Below, piece after piece: positions 12,982-21,081 of a stretch of DNA of 34,080 nucleotides; the first letter of the stretch is position 1, and each line of letters begins with the position of its first letter. The position numbers and the translations under genes were made by a program. The stretch is from RGIG9041 sp045612565 (GTDB lineage Bacteria; Bacillota; Clostridia; Oscillospirales; QAKW01): the NCBI GenBank assembly GCA_045612565.1, contig JAZKZG010000065.1:1-34080 (forward strand), read 5' to 3'. Under the pieces are notes generated by a model. The model was not told the origin of the DNA. It was given only the letters and a program-made list of their open reading frames with translations, and searched no databases.

Positions 12982-13173
12982 ATGATAGTAGCAACCATAA
13001 CAACAGTAAGATTAGACCCCGTACAGGAGCACGAAGTTATCCAGCAATATGAAAACGACAAAAACTGGGTAAAATTTAGTGAAACCACGATGGCCGTTGT
13101 CTATAAATACGTTTGGCCAACATATCACGTTGAGGCCAAATATATGCCAGTTGATAGGGAGGATAAACAATGA
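12982..13173 (+). CDS. Small early protein, unknown
   Basis: 63 aa, AAGGAGG upstream, stop overlaps the next start (ATGA). Beta-rich start (MIVATITTVRLDPVQEHEVI) and a YKYVWPTYHVEAKY strand pair. No family recognised. Confidence 0.6.
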   Translation: MIVATITTVRLDPVQEHEVIQQYENDKNWVKFSETTMAVVYKYVWPTYHVEAKYMPVDREDKQ

Positions 13174-13406
13174 GGCGTTGTTATAAATGCGGGGTCAAAA
13201 AATATGATGATAACATTGTGTGCCCCGAGTGCGAGTACAAGATCACGCAAAGCATAAGGGCACGCAAGTTGAGCAACGAGGGACTGGCGGCAAACTTGCG
13301 AGCAATGGCCGCCACAGGCGTAAGCCAATCACAATATGAGGAGGAATACTTACAGGTTGCGGCCGATAGGCTGGAGGAAATGGAGGGGAAAAATGGCACA
13401 ATATAG
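13170..13406 (+). CDS. Small zinc-ribbon protein
   Basis: 78 aa. N-terminal CYKCGVKKYDDNIVCPEC is a compact four-Cys zinc ribbon; the remainder is helical (LAANLRAMAATG, YEEEYLQVAADRLEEME). Typical of small phage proteins before the late regulator; may contact RNA polymerase or DNA, not shown. Confidence 0.65.
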   Translation: MRRCYKCGVKKYDDNIVCPECEYKITQSIRARKLSNEGLAANLRAMAATGVSQSQYEEEYLQVAADRLEEMEGKNGTI

Positions 13407-13803
13407 ATTACCAGCGGAAAGCAACAAATATTATTTGCCTAAACACACATATTTGGCTTGCGTACATTACGCGCTCCAGTATAGGGACTGGCGGGCATAC
13501 CTTGACGCCGAGAGAGATACACGCGGCGCTATACGTTACGACAAGGACCGCGTACAAACGTCGGGAGATTACGACAGCACCAGCGCAACGGCCATACGCA
13601 TGGTCGAGATACAGGACAAGGTCGACATGATCGACAACGTTATTAACGCCATATGCGAGGACGGTATGAGTAAGTATTTACGCTTGTCGGTGTGTTACGG
13701 CTTTACCATTTACCAGTTACAGGACCAAGGCGTACCATGCGGCAAAAACTACATGTCAAAGTTGCGCCAGCGGTTTTATTATGAACTGTCAAAACGGATA
13801 TAA
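13393..13803 (+). CDS. Candidate late-gene transcription activator (ArpU/RinA-like)
   Basis: 136 aa from ATG 13393 with GGAGGGG upstream. Begins MAQYRLPAESNKYYLPKHTY; the middle is helical, and the C-terminus (YLRLSVCYGFTIYQLQD..VPCGKNYMSKLRQRFYYELSKRI) matches the sigma-region-4-like HTH ending of ArpU/RinA-type phage late regulators (tyrosine-rich RRxFYYLLS). Its place, last in the early block and just before the terminase genes, is where such activators are usually found. It probably switches on packaging and structural genes. Confidence 0.72.
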   Translation: MAQYRLPAESNKYYLPKHTYLACVHYALQYRDWRAYLDAERDTRGAIRYDKDRVQTSGDYDSTSATAIRMVEIQDKVDMIDNVINAICEDGMSKYLRLSVCYGFTIYQLQDQGVPCGKNYMSKLRQRFYYELSKRI

Positions 13804-13814
13804 GGAGAAGAAGC

Positions 13815-13964
13815 ATGAGCGAGAAGATAAAGACAGCGGTAATGGAAATAATAAAGGCACACATGGACGGTGAGGACAAGAACACAAAGGCGGTGTTGTC
13901 GGACGTGATGGAGTCGGTTAATGAGTTAGAAACAATGGTTGAGCCACAGGAAAGTGAGGAATGA
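13815..13964 (+). CDS. Small acidic protein, unknown
   Basis: 49 aa, ATG with AAGGAGAAG upstream. All-helical, acidic C-terminus (VEPQESEE). One base separates its stop from the next start. No family recognised. Confidence 0.55.
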   Translation: MSEKIKTAVMEIIKAHMDGEDKNTKAVLSDVMESVNELETMVEPQESEE

Positions 13965-13965
13965 T

Positions 13966-14262
13966 ATGGCAGATATAGAGTTGGTAATTAAGATACCCGA
14001 CCATTTGTATAAGTTGTTGAAAGACTTCCCAAGTGATAGCAATGAAACAACGATAGAGAACGTCTTAATGAAAGCGGTGGAGAATGGCGCACCTATACCC
14101 GACAATGCAACAGTATGCGACATAGAGCAGATAAGGGCAGATATAGCCTTAAAACTGGACAACCCGCACGAGTACATTGTAAAACAGGACGCATACAACG
14201 AGATCGTGGATATTATAAACGGTTATATAAAAGTGGGGGCGTCACGGGACGTAATTACATGA
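13966..14262 (+). CDS. Small protein, RHH/HicB-like helical N-terminus, unknown
   Basis: 98 aa from ATG 13966, GTGAGGAATG upstream. Begins MADIELVIKIPDHLYKLLKDFP, a strand-helix start seen in ribbon-helix-helix and related small phage proteins, then helical segments. A small DNA-binding or regulatory role is possible only. Confidence 0.6.
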   Translation: MADIELVIKIPDHLYKLLKDFPSDSNETTIENVLMKAVENGAPIPDNATVCDIEQIRADIALKLDNPHEYIVKQDAYNEIVDIINGYIKVGASRDVIT

Positions 14263-14328
14263 TATTATGTTACCGTGCAAAAGCACAACATGTAACTCCT
14301 CAAAGTTATATCACACCCCTTATTCAGA

Positions 14329-14353
14329 CGGCACCGTTGCCATGGCGGTGCCG
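14329..14353 (+). other. Strong hairpin before the terminase genes
   Basis: Perfect 8-bp stem CGGCACCG (14329-14336) / CGGTGCCG (14346-14353), loop TTGCCATGG. No T run follows, so either a weak terminator, a leader structure of the late transcript, or part of a packaging site in the 137-bp gap 14263-14399. I cannot tell which. Confidence 0.4.
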
Positions 14354-14399
14354 TTATCCGTTGTATGGGGAAATAGCACGCGGAAAAGGTGGTGCATAT

Positions 14400-14855
14400 A
14401 TGGCAAAAGGACTTTACAAGGAGTGGACCGAGGGCGACGGCCTTATTAAGGTACAAGGCTGGGCGCGTAAAGGTCTATCCAACGATCAAATAGCCGAGAA
14501 CATCGGCATAAACAGAAAAACATTATATGAATGGTGCAATAAATACAGTAACTTTCGTGACGCCTTAAAAAAGACCAAGGAAATTACGGTGTATGAAGTA
14601 GAGGACGCCATGTTTAAGGCGGCCAAGGGTTATTATGTTACCGAAACCAAGACGATCACAAACAAGGACGGTAAGGTTATACGTATTGAAAATCACAAAA
14701 AATGGATTGCACCCAGTACGACCGCGCAAATCTTTTTCCTTAAAAACAAGGACCCCGAGAACTGGCGCGAGCGTAACGATATATCAATTACGGAGTCAAA
14801 CGGCGTATTAGAGTCCCTTATGGCATTACACAATGGCAAAGATAACGTGGAGTGA
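14400..14855 (+). CDS. Terminase small subunit
   Basis: 151 aa from ATG 14400 (AAAAGGTGG upstream); the open frame runs further back through non-coding sequence. N-terminal HTH (about 15-45: VQGWARKGLSNDQIAENIGINRKTLYEWCNKYSNF) is the DNA-recognition domain typical of small terminases, followed by YEVEDAMFKAAKGYYV and APSTTAQIFFLKNKDPENWRER, the usual oligomerisation and large-subunit-contact region. It selects phage DNA for packaging. The large-subunit gene overlaps its end by 23 bp. Confidence 0.9.
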   Translation: MAKGLYKEWTEGDGLIKVQGWARKGLSNDQIAENIGINRKTLYEWCNKYSNFRDALKKTKEITVYEVEDAMFKAAKGYYVTETKTITNKDGKVIRIENHKKWIAPSTTAQIFFLKNKDPENWRERNDISITESNGVLESLMALHNGKDNVE

Positions 14856-16125
14856 TAAACAAAAGGAACTGATTTTAGCGCCGTACGATCATTGCATAGA
14901 CTGGAACGAGGGCACACCGAGATCGGGAAAGACAACGGCGGCCATAGCAAGGTACACAGATCACTTGTTACGTACCCGCGACTCGCTCCATTTAGTTACG
15001 GCGTACAGTGCCGAGCAAGCGTACCGACTTGTCATTGACGGCGACGGTTTGGGACTCATACATAACTTTGCTGGTTATGTAAAGCCATCACACGACGACG
15101 AGGGCGCGCATTTGCTAATTACATTGCCAGCCTCACGGTATGGCGACAAGGCAATACGGAAAGTTTACTGGAAAGGCGGCGGCAAAGCGGACAGCCACAA
15201 ATCAATTACTGGTATGTCGCTTGGGTCCGTCTATTTTTGTGAAATAAACCTCTTACACCTCAACATGATACAGGAGTGTCTGAGGCGTACATATGCGGCA
15301 AAGGACCGTTGGCACATTGCTGATTGCAACCCGCCAGCGCCACAGGACCCCGTTATAAAAGAGGTGCTGGAGATACAGGATTGCCGTTTTATACACTGGA
15401 CGTGCAAGGACAACCCGATTTTGTCCGAGGAGCGTTTGGCCGAGATCAAGGCGGCATGTTCAAAATCGCCGTTTTTATGGAAACGTGACTGGCTGGGCGA
15501 GAGGTGCATACCACAAGGCGTCATATACTTTATGTTTGACCCCAGCAAACACATATTGCGACAGATACCCGACAGCGGGTTTATGGTCGAAATGTATTTT
15601 GCGGGTGACGGTGGAGCAACAGACGCCACGTCGATCGGGTGTTATGTCGTTATGATGAACGACCAGCGCCAATATAAATTGTACCGAGTCGGTAATTGGT
15701 ATTACGACGGCGGCGCAATGGCCATGAGCGATCAAGCGCGGCATATTTGTGGCGAGTTTATACCAGCCATGCGACGTAAAACAGGCATGCGTGAGTCTTG
15801 CATTATGATTGACCCCGCATGTAAAGCATTACGACTGGAAATTGACAAACTGGGTTACCCCACAACCAAGGCTGATAACAACGGCCATGATATAAAAGGG
15901 ACCAGCAAGGGCATAAAGGTTGGTATTGAGGAATTGCAAAACGCGATCAATGACGACCGATATTACCTCGTTGACGACGAGCGTTACGGCGTAGAGCCAG
16001 CACTAAAGGAGTTTGGACTTTATTGCGTGGACGATAACGGCAACCCCATTGACGCATACAACCATACATGCGACGAGCAACGGTATGGTCACAACTACTT
16101 TGCAAAGCAATATGGTTATTGGTAA
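14833..16125 (+). CDS. Terminase large subunit
   Basis: 430 aa. Walker A GTPRSGKT at residues 27-34, a Walker-B-like strand SVYFCEIN (about 135), and the coupling region CNPPAPQDP. The C-terminal RNase H-like nuclease is marked by YFAGDGGATDATSIG and IMIDPACKALR. PBSX-type length and layout. Pumps and cuts the concatemeric genome at the portal; mechanism (cos or headful) cannot be read here. Confidence 0.95.
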   Translation: MAKITWSDKQKELILAPYDHCIDWNEGTPRSGKTTAAIARYTDHLLRTRDSLHLVTAYSAEQAYRLVIDGDGLGLIHNFAGYVKPSHDDEGAHLLITLPASRYGDKAIRKVYWKGGGKADSHKSITGMSLGSVYFCEINLLHLNMIQECLRRTYAAKDRWHIADCNPPAPQDPVIKEVLEIQDCRFIHWTCKDNPILSEERLAEIKAACSKSPFLWKRDWLGERCIPQGVIYFMFDPSKHILRQIPDSGFMVEMYFAGDGGATDATSIGCYVVMMNDQRQYKLYRVGNWYYDGGAMAMSDQARHICGEFIPAMRRKTGMRESCIMIDPACKALRLEIDKLGYPTTKADNNGHDIKGTSKGIKVGIEELQNAINDDRYYLVDDERYGVEPALKEFGLYCVDDNGNPIDAYNHTCDEQRYGHNYFAKQYGYW

Positions 16126-16130
16126 ACGTT

Positions 16131-17744
16131 ATGGCATTTGAGAGGATAAAAAGGAAAATGGCTGACACACTTATGCGCACAGGAGCAAACACTGGACTGG
16201 GCAAGGAATATAAGAGCATTTTTGACCTAGAGGGCGTGCCAGCATTTAACCAGTTTTACAATATTGGCATATTCCCTTGGAAATATCTGTATCGTGGGTT
16301 TTACAAGCCTTGGCATTTGATACCAGCGCCCACAATAGCGGACCCCGACCACAAAAGGAACTTGTGTTACCTCAATATGTCGGCCGCCATTTGCTCGGAA
16401 ATAGCGGGCATGGTATGGACAGACCAGTGCGACGTGTCCGTTTCCTTAAAGGGATTTGAGGGCGACGACGACCCGCTTAACGCGTTTGTGATGGAGGTAT
16501 TAAAGGACAACAATTTTAACACTAAAATGGTTGAGTCCATCGAACAGGCGGCGGCCCTTGGTGGCCATGCCTTAAAAGCGTGGCACGAGGTCAAAAAGGA
16601 TAAAGAGGGTAACGAGATACCCGACACAGACGTAATACGCCTTGGTTTTGCAATGGCCGATCAGTTTGTACCGACCGCATGGACCAACGCGGGCGTTGAC
16701 GACGCAATATTTGTTACAAGACAGGCAAAGGGCGGTTATTACTATACCCTTTTAGAGTGGCATTTTTGGGACGGCCTTACATACAAGATCAAGAACGAAC
16801 TATACCGCGCCGAAATGAAAAAAGACGGCGTGGGCGGCGATCAAGACATATTAGGGTTTAGATACCCGCTTGCAACACTGTACCCGACACTGGACGAGGA
16901 AAGCACGATTGACACCGATTACAGTTTATTTACGTACTTCAGAACGCCCAAGGCCAACAATATTGATGATAACTCACCGCTGGGCATATCAATGTACGCA
17001 AACGCAATGGACACACTACACGCCATTGACATTTGTTTTGACAGTTTTGTGCGTGAGTTTAGGCTGGGAAAAAAGCGTATTATTGTCCCCGCAAGGACGA
17101 TAAGGCACGTTATTGACCCCGTATCGGGTAAACAGGTGCGTTATTTTGACGCAACCGACGAAACATACGAAGCGCTTTCGACGGACGACCCCGACAGCCT
17201 AAAGATACAGGACAACAGCGTTACATTGCGCGTACAGGAGCACGTCGAGGCAATGAACGCCCTGTTAAACCTTTTATGCTTACAGGTTGGACTTTCGTTT
17301 GGCACGTTTTCCTTTGACGCTCACGGCGGCCTCAAAACGGCAACCGAGGTTGTATCGGAAAACAGCAAAACGTACAAGACAATCAAAAACTTTCAAAATC
17401 AGATCGTGCCCGCCATTGAGAATTTGGTACACGCAATTATTGAGGTTGCCTCATTCTACGATATGGCATACGAGGGCATGGACATAAAGACGTTAAAGAG
17501 CCGCGGTTACGAGATCAAGGTATCAATGGACGACGGCATTACGCAAGACCGACAGACCAACATAAACGAGGGTATTACCTTGGTTGGTGCTGGCCTTATG
17601 TCCAAGTACACGTTTTTGACTGATAGCAAATACGGGCAGAACATGACCGAGGAGGACGCGCAAATGGAACTGGAGCGCATAGCACGCGAGAACACGGTTA
17701 CAATGCCCGCACTGGACGTTAGGGACTTTAACGGCATTGAGTGA
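16131..17744 (+). CDS. Portal protein (A118/SPP1 Gp6-like)
   Basis: 537 aa from ATG 16131, 5 bases after the terminase stop; the frame extends back into the terminase gene. Helix-rich portal protein with the usual MFNLEGVPAFNQFYNI-like start region (here SIFDLEGVPAFNQ), NNIDDNSPLGISMY, and the conserved SGKQVRYFD and GLKTATEVVSENSKTYKTI motifs of the A118-like family. Twelve copies should form the DNA entry ring. Followed by a minor capsid protein, the standard order. Confidence 0.93.
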   Translation: MAFERIKRKMADTLMRTGANTGLGKEYKSIFDLEGVPAFNQFYNIGIFPWKYLYRGFYKPWHLIPAPTIADPDHKRNLCYLNMSAAICSEIAGMVWTDQCDVSVSLKGFEGDDDPLNAFVMEVLKDNNFNTKMVESIEQAAALGGHALKAWHEVKKDKEGNEIPDTDVIRLGFAMADQFVPTAWTNAGVDDAIFVTRQAKGGYYYTLLEWHFWDGLTYKIKNELYRAEMKKDGVGGDQDILGFRYPLATLYPTLDEESTIDTDYSLFTYFRTPKANNIDDNSPLGISMYANAMDTLHAIDICFDSFVREFRLGKKRIIVPARTIRHVIDPVSGKQVRYFDATDETYEALSTDDPDSLKIQDNSVTLRVQEHVEAMNALLNLLCLQVGLSFGTFSFDAHGGLKTATEVVSENSKTYKTIKNFQNQIVPAIENLVHAIIEVASFYDMAYEGMDIKTLKSRGYEIKVSMDDGITQDRQTNINEGITLVGAGLMSKYTFLTDSKYGQNMTEEDAQMELERIARENTVTMPALDVRDFNGIE

Positions 17745-17752
17745 GGTTAAAC

Positions 17753-19774
17753 ATGGCACAGATCACCCCGCAAGATATATTAGAGATTTCGGAGCCGATC
17801 GAGGCCATATACCAGCGTACCGTTGACGAATTGTTAATAAACATTGCGCGGCACTTTGAAATAAGCGGCTGGGAGCGCACGCGATACTGGGAAATAAAAA
17901 AGTTGTCCGAAATGGGCGCACTTACCAAGGAGTCGGCGGCGATCATTGCCAAAAACACCCAAATGTTGCCCGAGGAGATCGAAAAGGCGTTTTTACAGGT
18001 ATCAGAAAAGGCGTGTAAAGACATTGACCCCCAGTTAAAGGACGCGGCCGAAAAGGGCATATTACAGGACCCTAAAACCACCCCGTCAACGTCGGTGCTC
18101 ATGCGCCAGCAAGTACAGGGTTATGTTGACCAAGCCGTTGACACCGCCAATATGATTAACACCACAATGCTGGAGTCAACAAGGCAAGTGTATTTTAAAG
18201 GCGTTGCAACAGCCGTAAATACGGCGACACGGGCCGAGTTAATGCAAACCCTTGAAGTTGGAGCGCTGGAGGCCGTTACGAACACAGAAACCCGTACACG
18301 GGCAATACGTAAGGCCATAAACACGATCACAGCCACGGGCATTACAGGATTTTATGATAAAGCGGGCCGTAAATGGAGCGCCGAGGCGTACGCCTCAATG
18401 GTTATAAGGACCACGGCCCACAATGCGGCTATTTCATCAATACGGACACGTCAACAGGAGTTTGGCGGCGGTGATATATTCCAAGTATCATCACACCCAG
18501 CGGCAAGGCCGTTGTGTTATCCGTACCAAGGCAAGTTTTTTTCATGGTCCACCGAGGGAGAGTTTACCGACGGCGTGGGCCATACACATGTATATAATAA
18601 TATTACCGACTCGTCTTACGGCGAGCCAGCGGGGTTGTTTGGTATCAATTGTGGGCACCACCCCATACCGATGATACCCAATTACTCATACCCGCAAAAA
18701 GGCCCAGCAATGGACGAGGAGGAAAACGCCAAGGCATATGAGGAGTCGCAAAGACAACGCCAGTATGAGCGTAATATACGCGAGGCCAAGCGTGACGTTG
18801 AGATTGCCAAGGCAACAGGCGACACCGAGGCAATAAAAGCGGCCGAGCAAAAAGTGGCACGCGAACAGGCCAACATGAGGGCGTTTATAAAAGAAACAGG
18901 ACGCCCAAGGCGTTATGATCGTGAGGCCATCGGAGGCGACAAGTTGCCCGAGGGTTACCGCGGATATAGAGCCGAGAAAAACAGCGACATACCTGTTGAA
19001 AACGTCGCAAAACAAAAGTATAATAAGGTTACATTTACAAATGCAACCACAATATCGGAGGCCGAGGACTTTGCCCGCGGTCTTGGTCTTAACGCAAATT
19101 ATAAAGGCGTCGACCTAGAGGTTGCCAACGAAATGAACGCGGCATTTGCCCGCGGTATTGAGTATGCCCCGAGCATAACAGACCAATTGCGGTCCGTTGG
19201 GTCGGGACAGGCAATCAACCGAGAATACAAGGCGGCCATTACTGACTGGTATATGGAGCAACTGGCGCCCGATTTGGAGGCGCTGGGTGTACCCGAGAAA
19301 CAATGGGGCACATTTGCCAAGCGGTTTGCAAGTAAAACAGTTGGCCGTATTGATAGTGGTACATACGCATTTGCAAGGACTGGAATTGGTGGCAACGAAG
19401 TAAACCAAGCGTACAGAGGCGTATTTGTTAATGACGTGTTTGGCGGCGACTTGGCATATTTCAAACAAAGTTTAGCGGACGACGTTAAAAGTAAGCACCA
19501 CCCAGTCGGTTGTGATACTGTAAAATCCGTATTTGATCACGAGATTGCGCACCAAATAGATCGGGCAACAGGACTAAAAACCAACACCGAAATGCGCAAC
19601 TTGTATAACTCTTTGACAGCGGCCGAGATTAAGGAGGGGTTGTCGGGTTATGCAAATGACAGCATTGGCGAGTTTATCGCGGAGGGGTACGCGGAATACT
19701 TAAACAACCCAGCACCCCGCGAAATAGCGACCAAGATATTTGCAATTATAGAAAAGGCGGTAAAAGGTGACTAA
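17753..19774 (+). CDS. Minor capsid protein fused to a C-terminal zincin-like metallopeptidase domain
   Basis: 673 aa from ATG 17753 (GAGG 6 bases upstream; a GTG at 17741 is in frame but less likely). Residues about 1-325 are the phage minor capsid/MuF-like part (Phage_min_cap2: AYASMVIRTTAHNAAISS, SSHPAARPLCYPYQGKFFS, GINCGHHPIPMIPN). A charged coiled coil (about 340-385) links to a separate C-terminal domain with H596-E-I-A-H600 in FDHEIAHQID and, 40 residues on, EFIAEGYAEYL (Glu640/Glu644), the metal-ligand layout of a gluzincin-type peptidase. Capsid-internal MuF proteins carrying toxin-like domains are known; this one could be ejected into the host. Substrate unknown. Confidence 0.88.
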   Translation: MAQITPQDILEISEPIEAIYQRTVDELLINIARHFEISGWERTRYWEIKKLSEMGALTKESAAIIAKNTQMLPEEIEKAFLQVSEKACKDIDPQLKDAAEKGILQDPKTTPSTSVLMRQQVQGYVDQAVDTANMINTTMLESTRQVYFKGVATAVNTATRAELMQTLEVGALEAVTNTETRTRAIRKAINTITATGITGFYDKAGRKWSAEAYASMVIRTTAHNAAISSIRTRQQEFGGGDIFQVSSHPAARPLCYPYQGKFFSWSTEGEFTDGVGHTHVYNNITDSSYGEPAGLFGINCGHHPIPMIPNYSYPQKGPAMDEEENAKAYEESQRQRQYERNIREAKRDVEIAKATGDTEAIKAAEQKVAREQANMRAFIKETGRPRRYDREAIGGDKLPEGYRGYRAEKNSDIPVENVAKQKYNKVTFTNATTISEAEDFARGLGLNANYKGVDLEVANEMNAAFARGIEYAPSITDQLRSVGSGQAINREYKAAITDWYMEQLAPDLEALGVPEKQWGTFAKRFASKTVGRIDSGTYAFARTGIGGNEVNQAYRGVFVNDVFGGDLAYFKQSLADDVKSKHHPVGCDTVKSVFDHEIAHQIDRATGLKTNTEMRNLYNSLTAAEIKEGLSGYANDSIGEFIAEGYAEYLNNPAPREIATKIFAIIEKAVKGD

Positions 19775-19922
19775 AGCCGAGTTTGAAAAAGAGGCAAAAG
19801 CAAATAATTATACAGACGCGCAAATACAGGAATTTGAGGACTTGCGCGACGAAATGAAACGCGAAACGGGGTATTTAATGCCGTACGACAAAATCGTACT
19901 GGTCGAGCAACCCGTTTATTGA
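19767..19922 (+). CDS. Small protein overlapping the zincin fusion gene
   Basis: 51 aa from GTG 19767, overlapping the last 8 bases of the minor capsid-zincin gene, with AAGGCGG upstream. Acidic and helical (VTKAEFEKEAKANNYTDAQIQEFEDLRDEM) with a short C-terminal strand. Directly followed by a terminator. Its position right after a toxin-like domain would suit an immunity protein or folding partner, but that is inference. Confidence 0.6.
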   Translation: MTKAEFEKEAKANNYTDAQIQEFEDLRDEMKRETGYLMPYDKIVLVEQPVY

Positions 19923-19949
19923 GCATGTAATAAAAATATAGGTATTAAG

Positions 19950-19972
19950 GCGTCCAATATGGGCGCTTTTTT
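19950..19972 (+). terminator. Intrinsic terminator after the minor capsid operon segment
   Basis: GCGTCC (19950-19955), loop AATAT, GGGCGC (19961-19966; one G-T pair), then six T (19967-19972). It probably lowers read-through between packaging/portal genes and the scaffold/capsid genes. Confidence 0.75.
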
Positions 19973-19996
19973 AATGCACAAAAGGAGGACAACAAC

Positions 19997-20188
19997 ATGT
20001 GCAAACATGAACTAAAAGACCTTATGGGTGTTGCTGGGGGCGTAATATGCCTTAAATGTGGCATGCGCTTTAACCATATACCTATACCCAAACAGGAAAC
20101 AACAGCAAAGGCACCCAAGGCCGAGGAAACAGCCGAGGAAAAACCCAAGCGCACCCGCAAACCCGCGGCAAAGAAAGGAGCAAAGTAA
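19997..20188 (+). CDS. Small protein with Cys/His head and basic Lys/Ala tail
   Basis: 63 aa, AAAGGAGG upstream. Head CKHELKDLMGVAGGVICLKCGMRFNH has one zinc-ribbon-like Cys set; the tail is alternately acidic and basic (EETAEEKPKRTRKPAAKKGAK), like a flexible nucleic-acid-binding tail. Stop overlaps the next start (TAATG). Could be a virion-associated DNA-binding protein; unproven. Confidence 0.65.
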   Translation: MCKHELKDLMGVAGGVICLKCGMRFNHIPIPKQETTAKAPKAEETAEEKPKRTRKPAAKKGAK

Positions 20189-20403
20189 TGGACGGAATGA
20201 TACTTGACCCCAAAGTAAAAGAGGCCGAAAGCATAGAGGACCAAATGCACGACGCCGCACGCCTTATGGGACAGGCAATCAGAAACGACGACCCCGACAG
20301 CAAAAAGGCTTTACAGGGCGCCGCAAAGGTATTGATTGATACCGCCATGAAAAGGTTTGACGAGTCCATCGGCGCGTCGATCGCTGACGACGAGGACGAG
20401 TAA
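20188..20403 (+). CDS. Small acidic head-region protein, unknown
   Basis: 71 aa, TAATG-coupled to the gene before, GAAAGGAG upstream. Helical (AESIEDQMHDAARLMGQAI, AAKVLIDTAMKRFDESIG), acidic end ADDEDE. Lies between the portal group and scaffold, where small scaffold helpers are common. No family recognised. Confidence 0.6.
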   Translation: MDGMILDPKVKEAESIEDQMHDAARLMGQAIRNDDPDSKKALQGAAKVLIDTAMKRFDESIGASIADDEDE

Positions 20404-20456
20404 CTGTAAAAAAATTACAGCACAACCATAAGTAAATTACAACATATCGGCATTTT

Positions 20457-20496
20457 AAAGCGTTATTTCGAGATTTTTTCGCAAATAGCGCTTTTT
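20457..20496 (+). terminator. Long imperfect hairpin, probable terminator before the capsid genes
   Basis: 20457-20470 pairs with 20480-20494 (about 13 pairs, one mismatch, one bulge; AAAGCG...CGCTTT at the ends), loop AGATTTTTT, ending in CTTTTT. The 171-bp gap 20404-20574 also has a small CTGTAA/TTACAG dyad at 20404-20420. I see no clear new promoter in this gap. Confidence 0.5.
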
Positions 20497-20536
20497 AATT
20501 GCATAAATTCGTAAGTTGCAACGTAAAAGCACAATC

Positions 20537-20555
20537 CGCGCCACGGCTCGGCGCG
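20537..20555 (+). other. GC hairpin before the scaffold RBS
   Basis: CGCGCC (20537-20542), loop ACGGCTC, GGCGCG (20550-20555); AAAGGAGG follows 6 bases later. Same arrangement as hairpins at 5275, 5501 and 9569. Confidence 0.5.
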
Positions 20556-20574
20556 TCAATAAAAGGAGGACGTT

Positions 20575-21063
20575 ATGGCATTTTCAAGAAAATTTTTACT
20601 GGACAATGGAGTACCCGAGGACAAGGTCGACGTAATACTGGCCGAAAGAAACCGCACACTCGCTGACTATGTACCCAAGTCGGACGTACAGGCGCAGATC
20701 GACAGCGCGGTGGAAAAAGCGGCAAAGGACGCAAAAGCGCCCGAGGTAAACGTCAAAGAGTCACCCGAGTATTTGGAATTGCTGGGGCAGAATGAAAAAT
20801 TAACCGCATTTCAGACGGAGGACTTTGCAACAGTCAAAGCACCGTACAAAGACATTGTTTGGGGAAAACTTGACCATGCACAAGATCACAAACCGTACAA
20901 CGAACAGATCGAGGAACTAAAAGACACAATGCCCGATTTGTTCAAAACACAGGAGGAACCGCCAAAACCTAACTTTGGGACAGCACCCAAAGGCGCGGCG
21001 CCCACAGGTAATGCGGGACCGTCGTTTATGGACAATTGGCAATTTGTACCCCCAAAAGCCTAA
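20575..21063 (+). CDS. Capsid scaffold protein
   Basis: 162 aa, AAAGGAGG upstream. Helical, highly charged middle (SDVQAQIDSAVEKAAKDAK) and a Pro/Gly-rich C-terminus ending FMDNWQFVPPKA, as in small phage scaffolds. Lies directly before the major capsid gene. Guides capsid assembly and should be removed from the mature head. Family call from composition and position. Confidence 0.8.
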   Translation: MAFSRKFLLDNGVPEDKVDVILAERNRTLADYVPKSDVQAQIDSAVEKAAKDAKAPEVNVKESPEYLELLGQNEKLTAFQTEDFATVKAPYKDIVWGKLDHAQDHKPYNEQIEELKDTMPDLFKTQEEPPKPNFGTAPKGAAPTGNAGPSFMDNWQFVPPKA

Positions 21064-21081
21064 ACACAGGAGGAAAAAATT

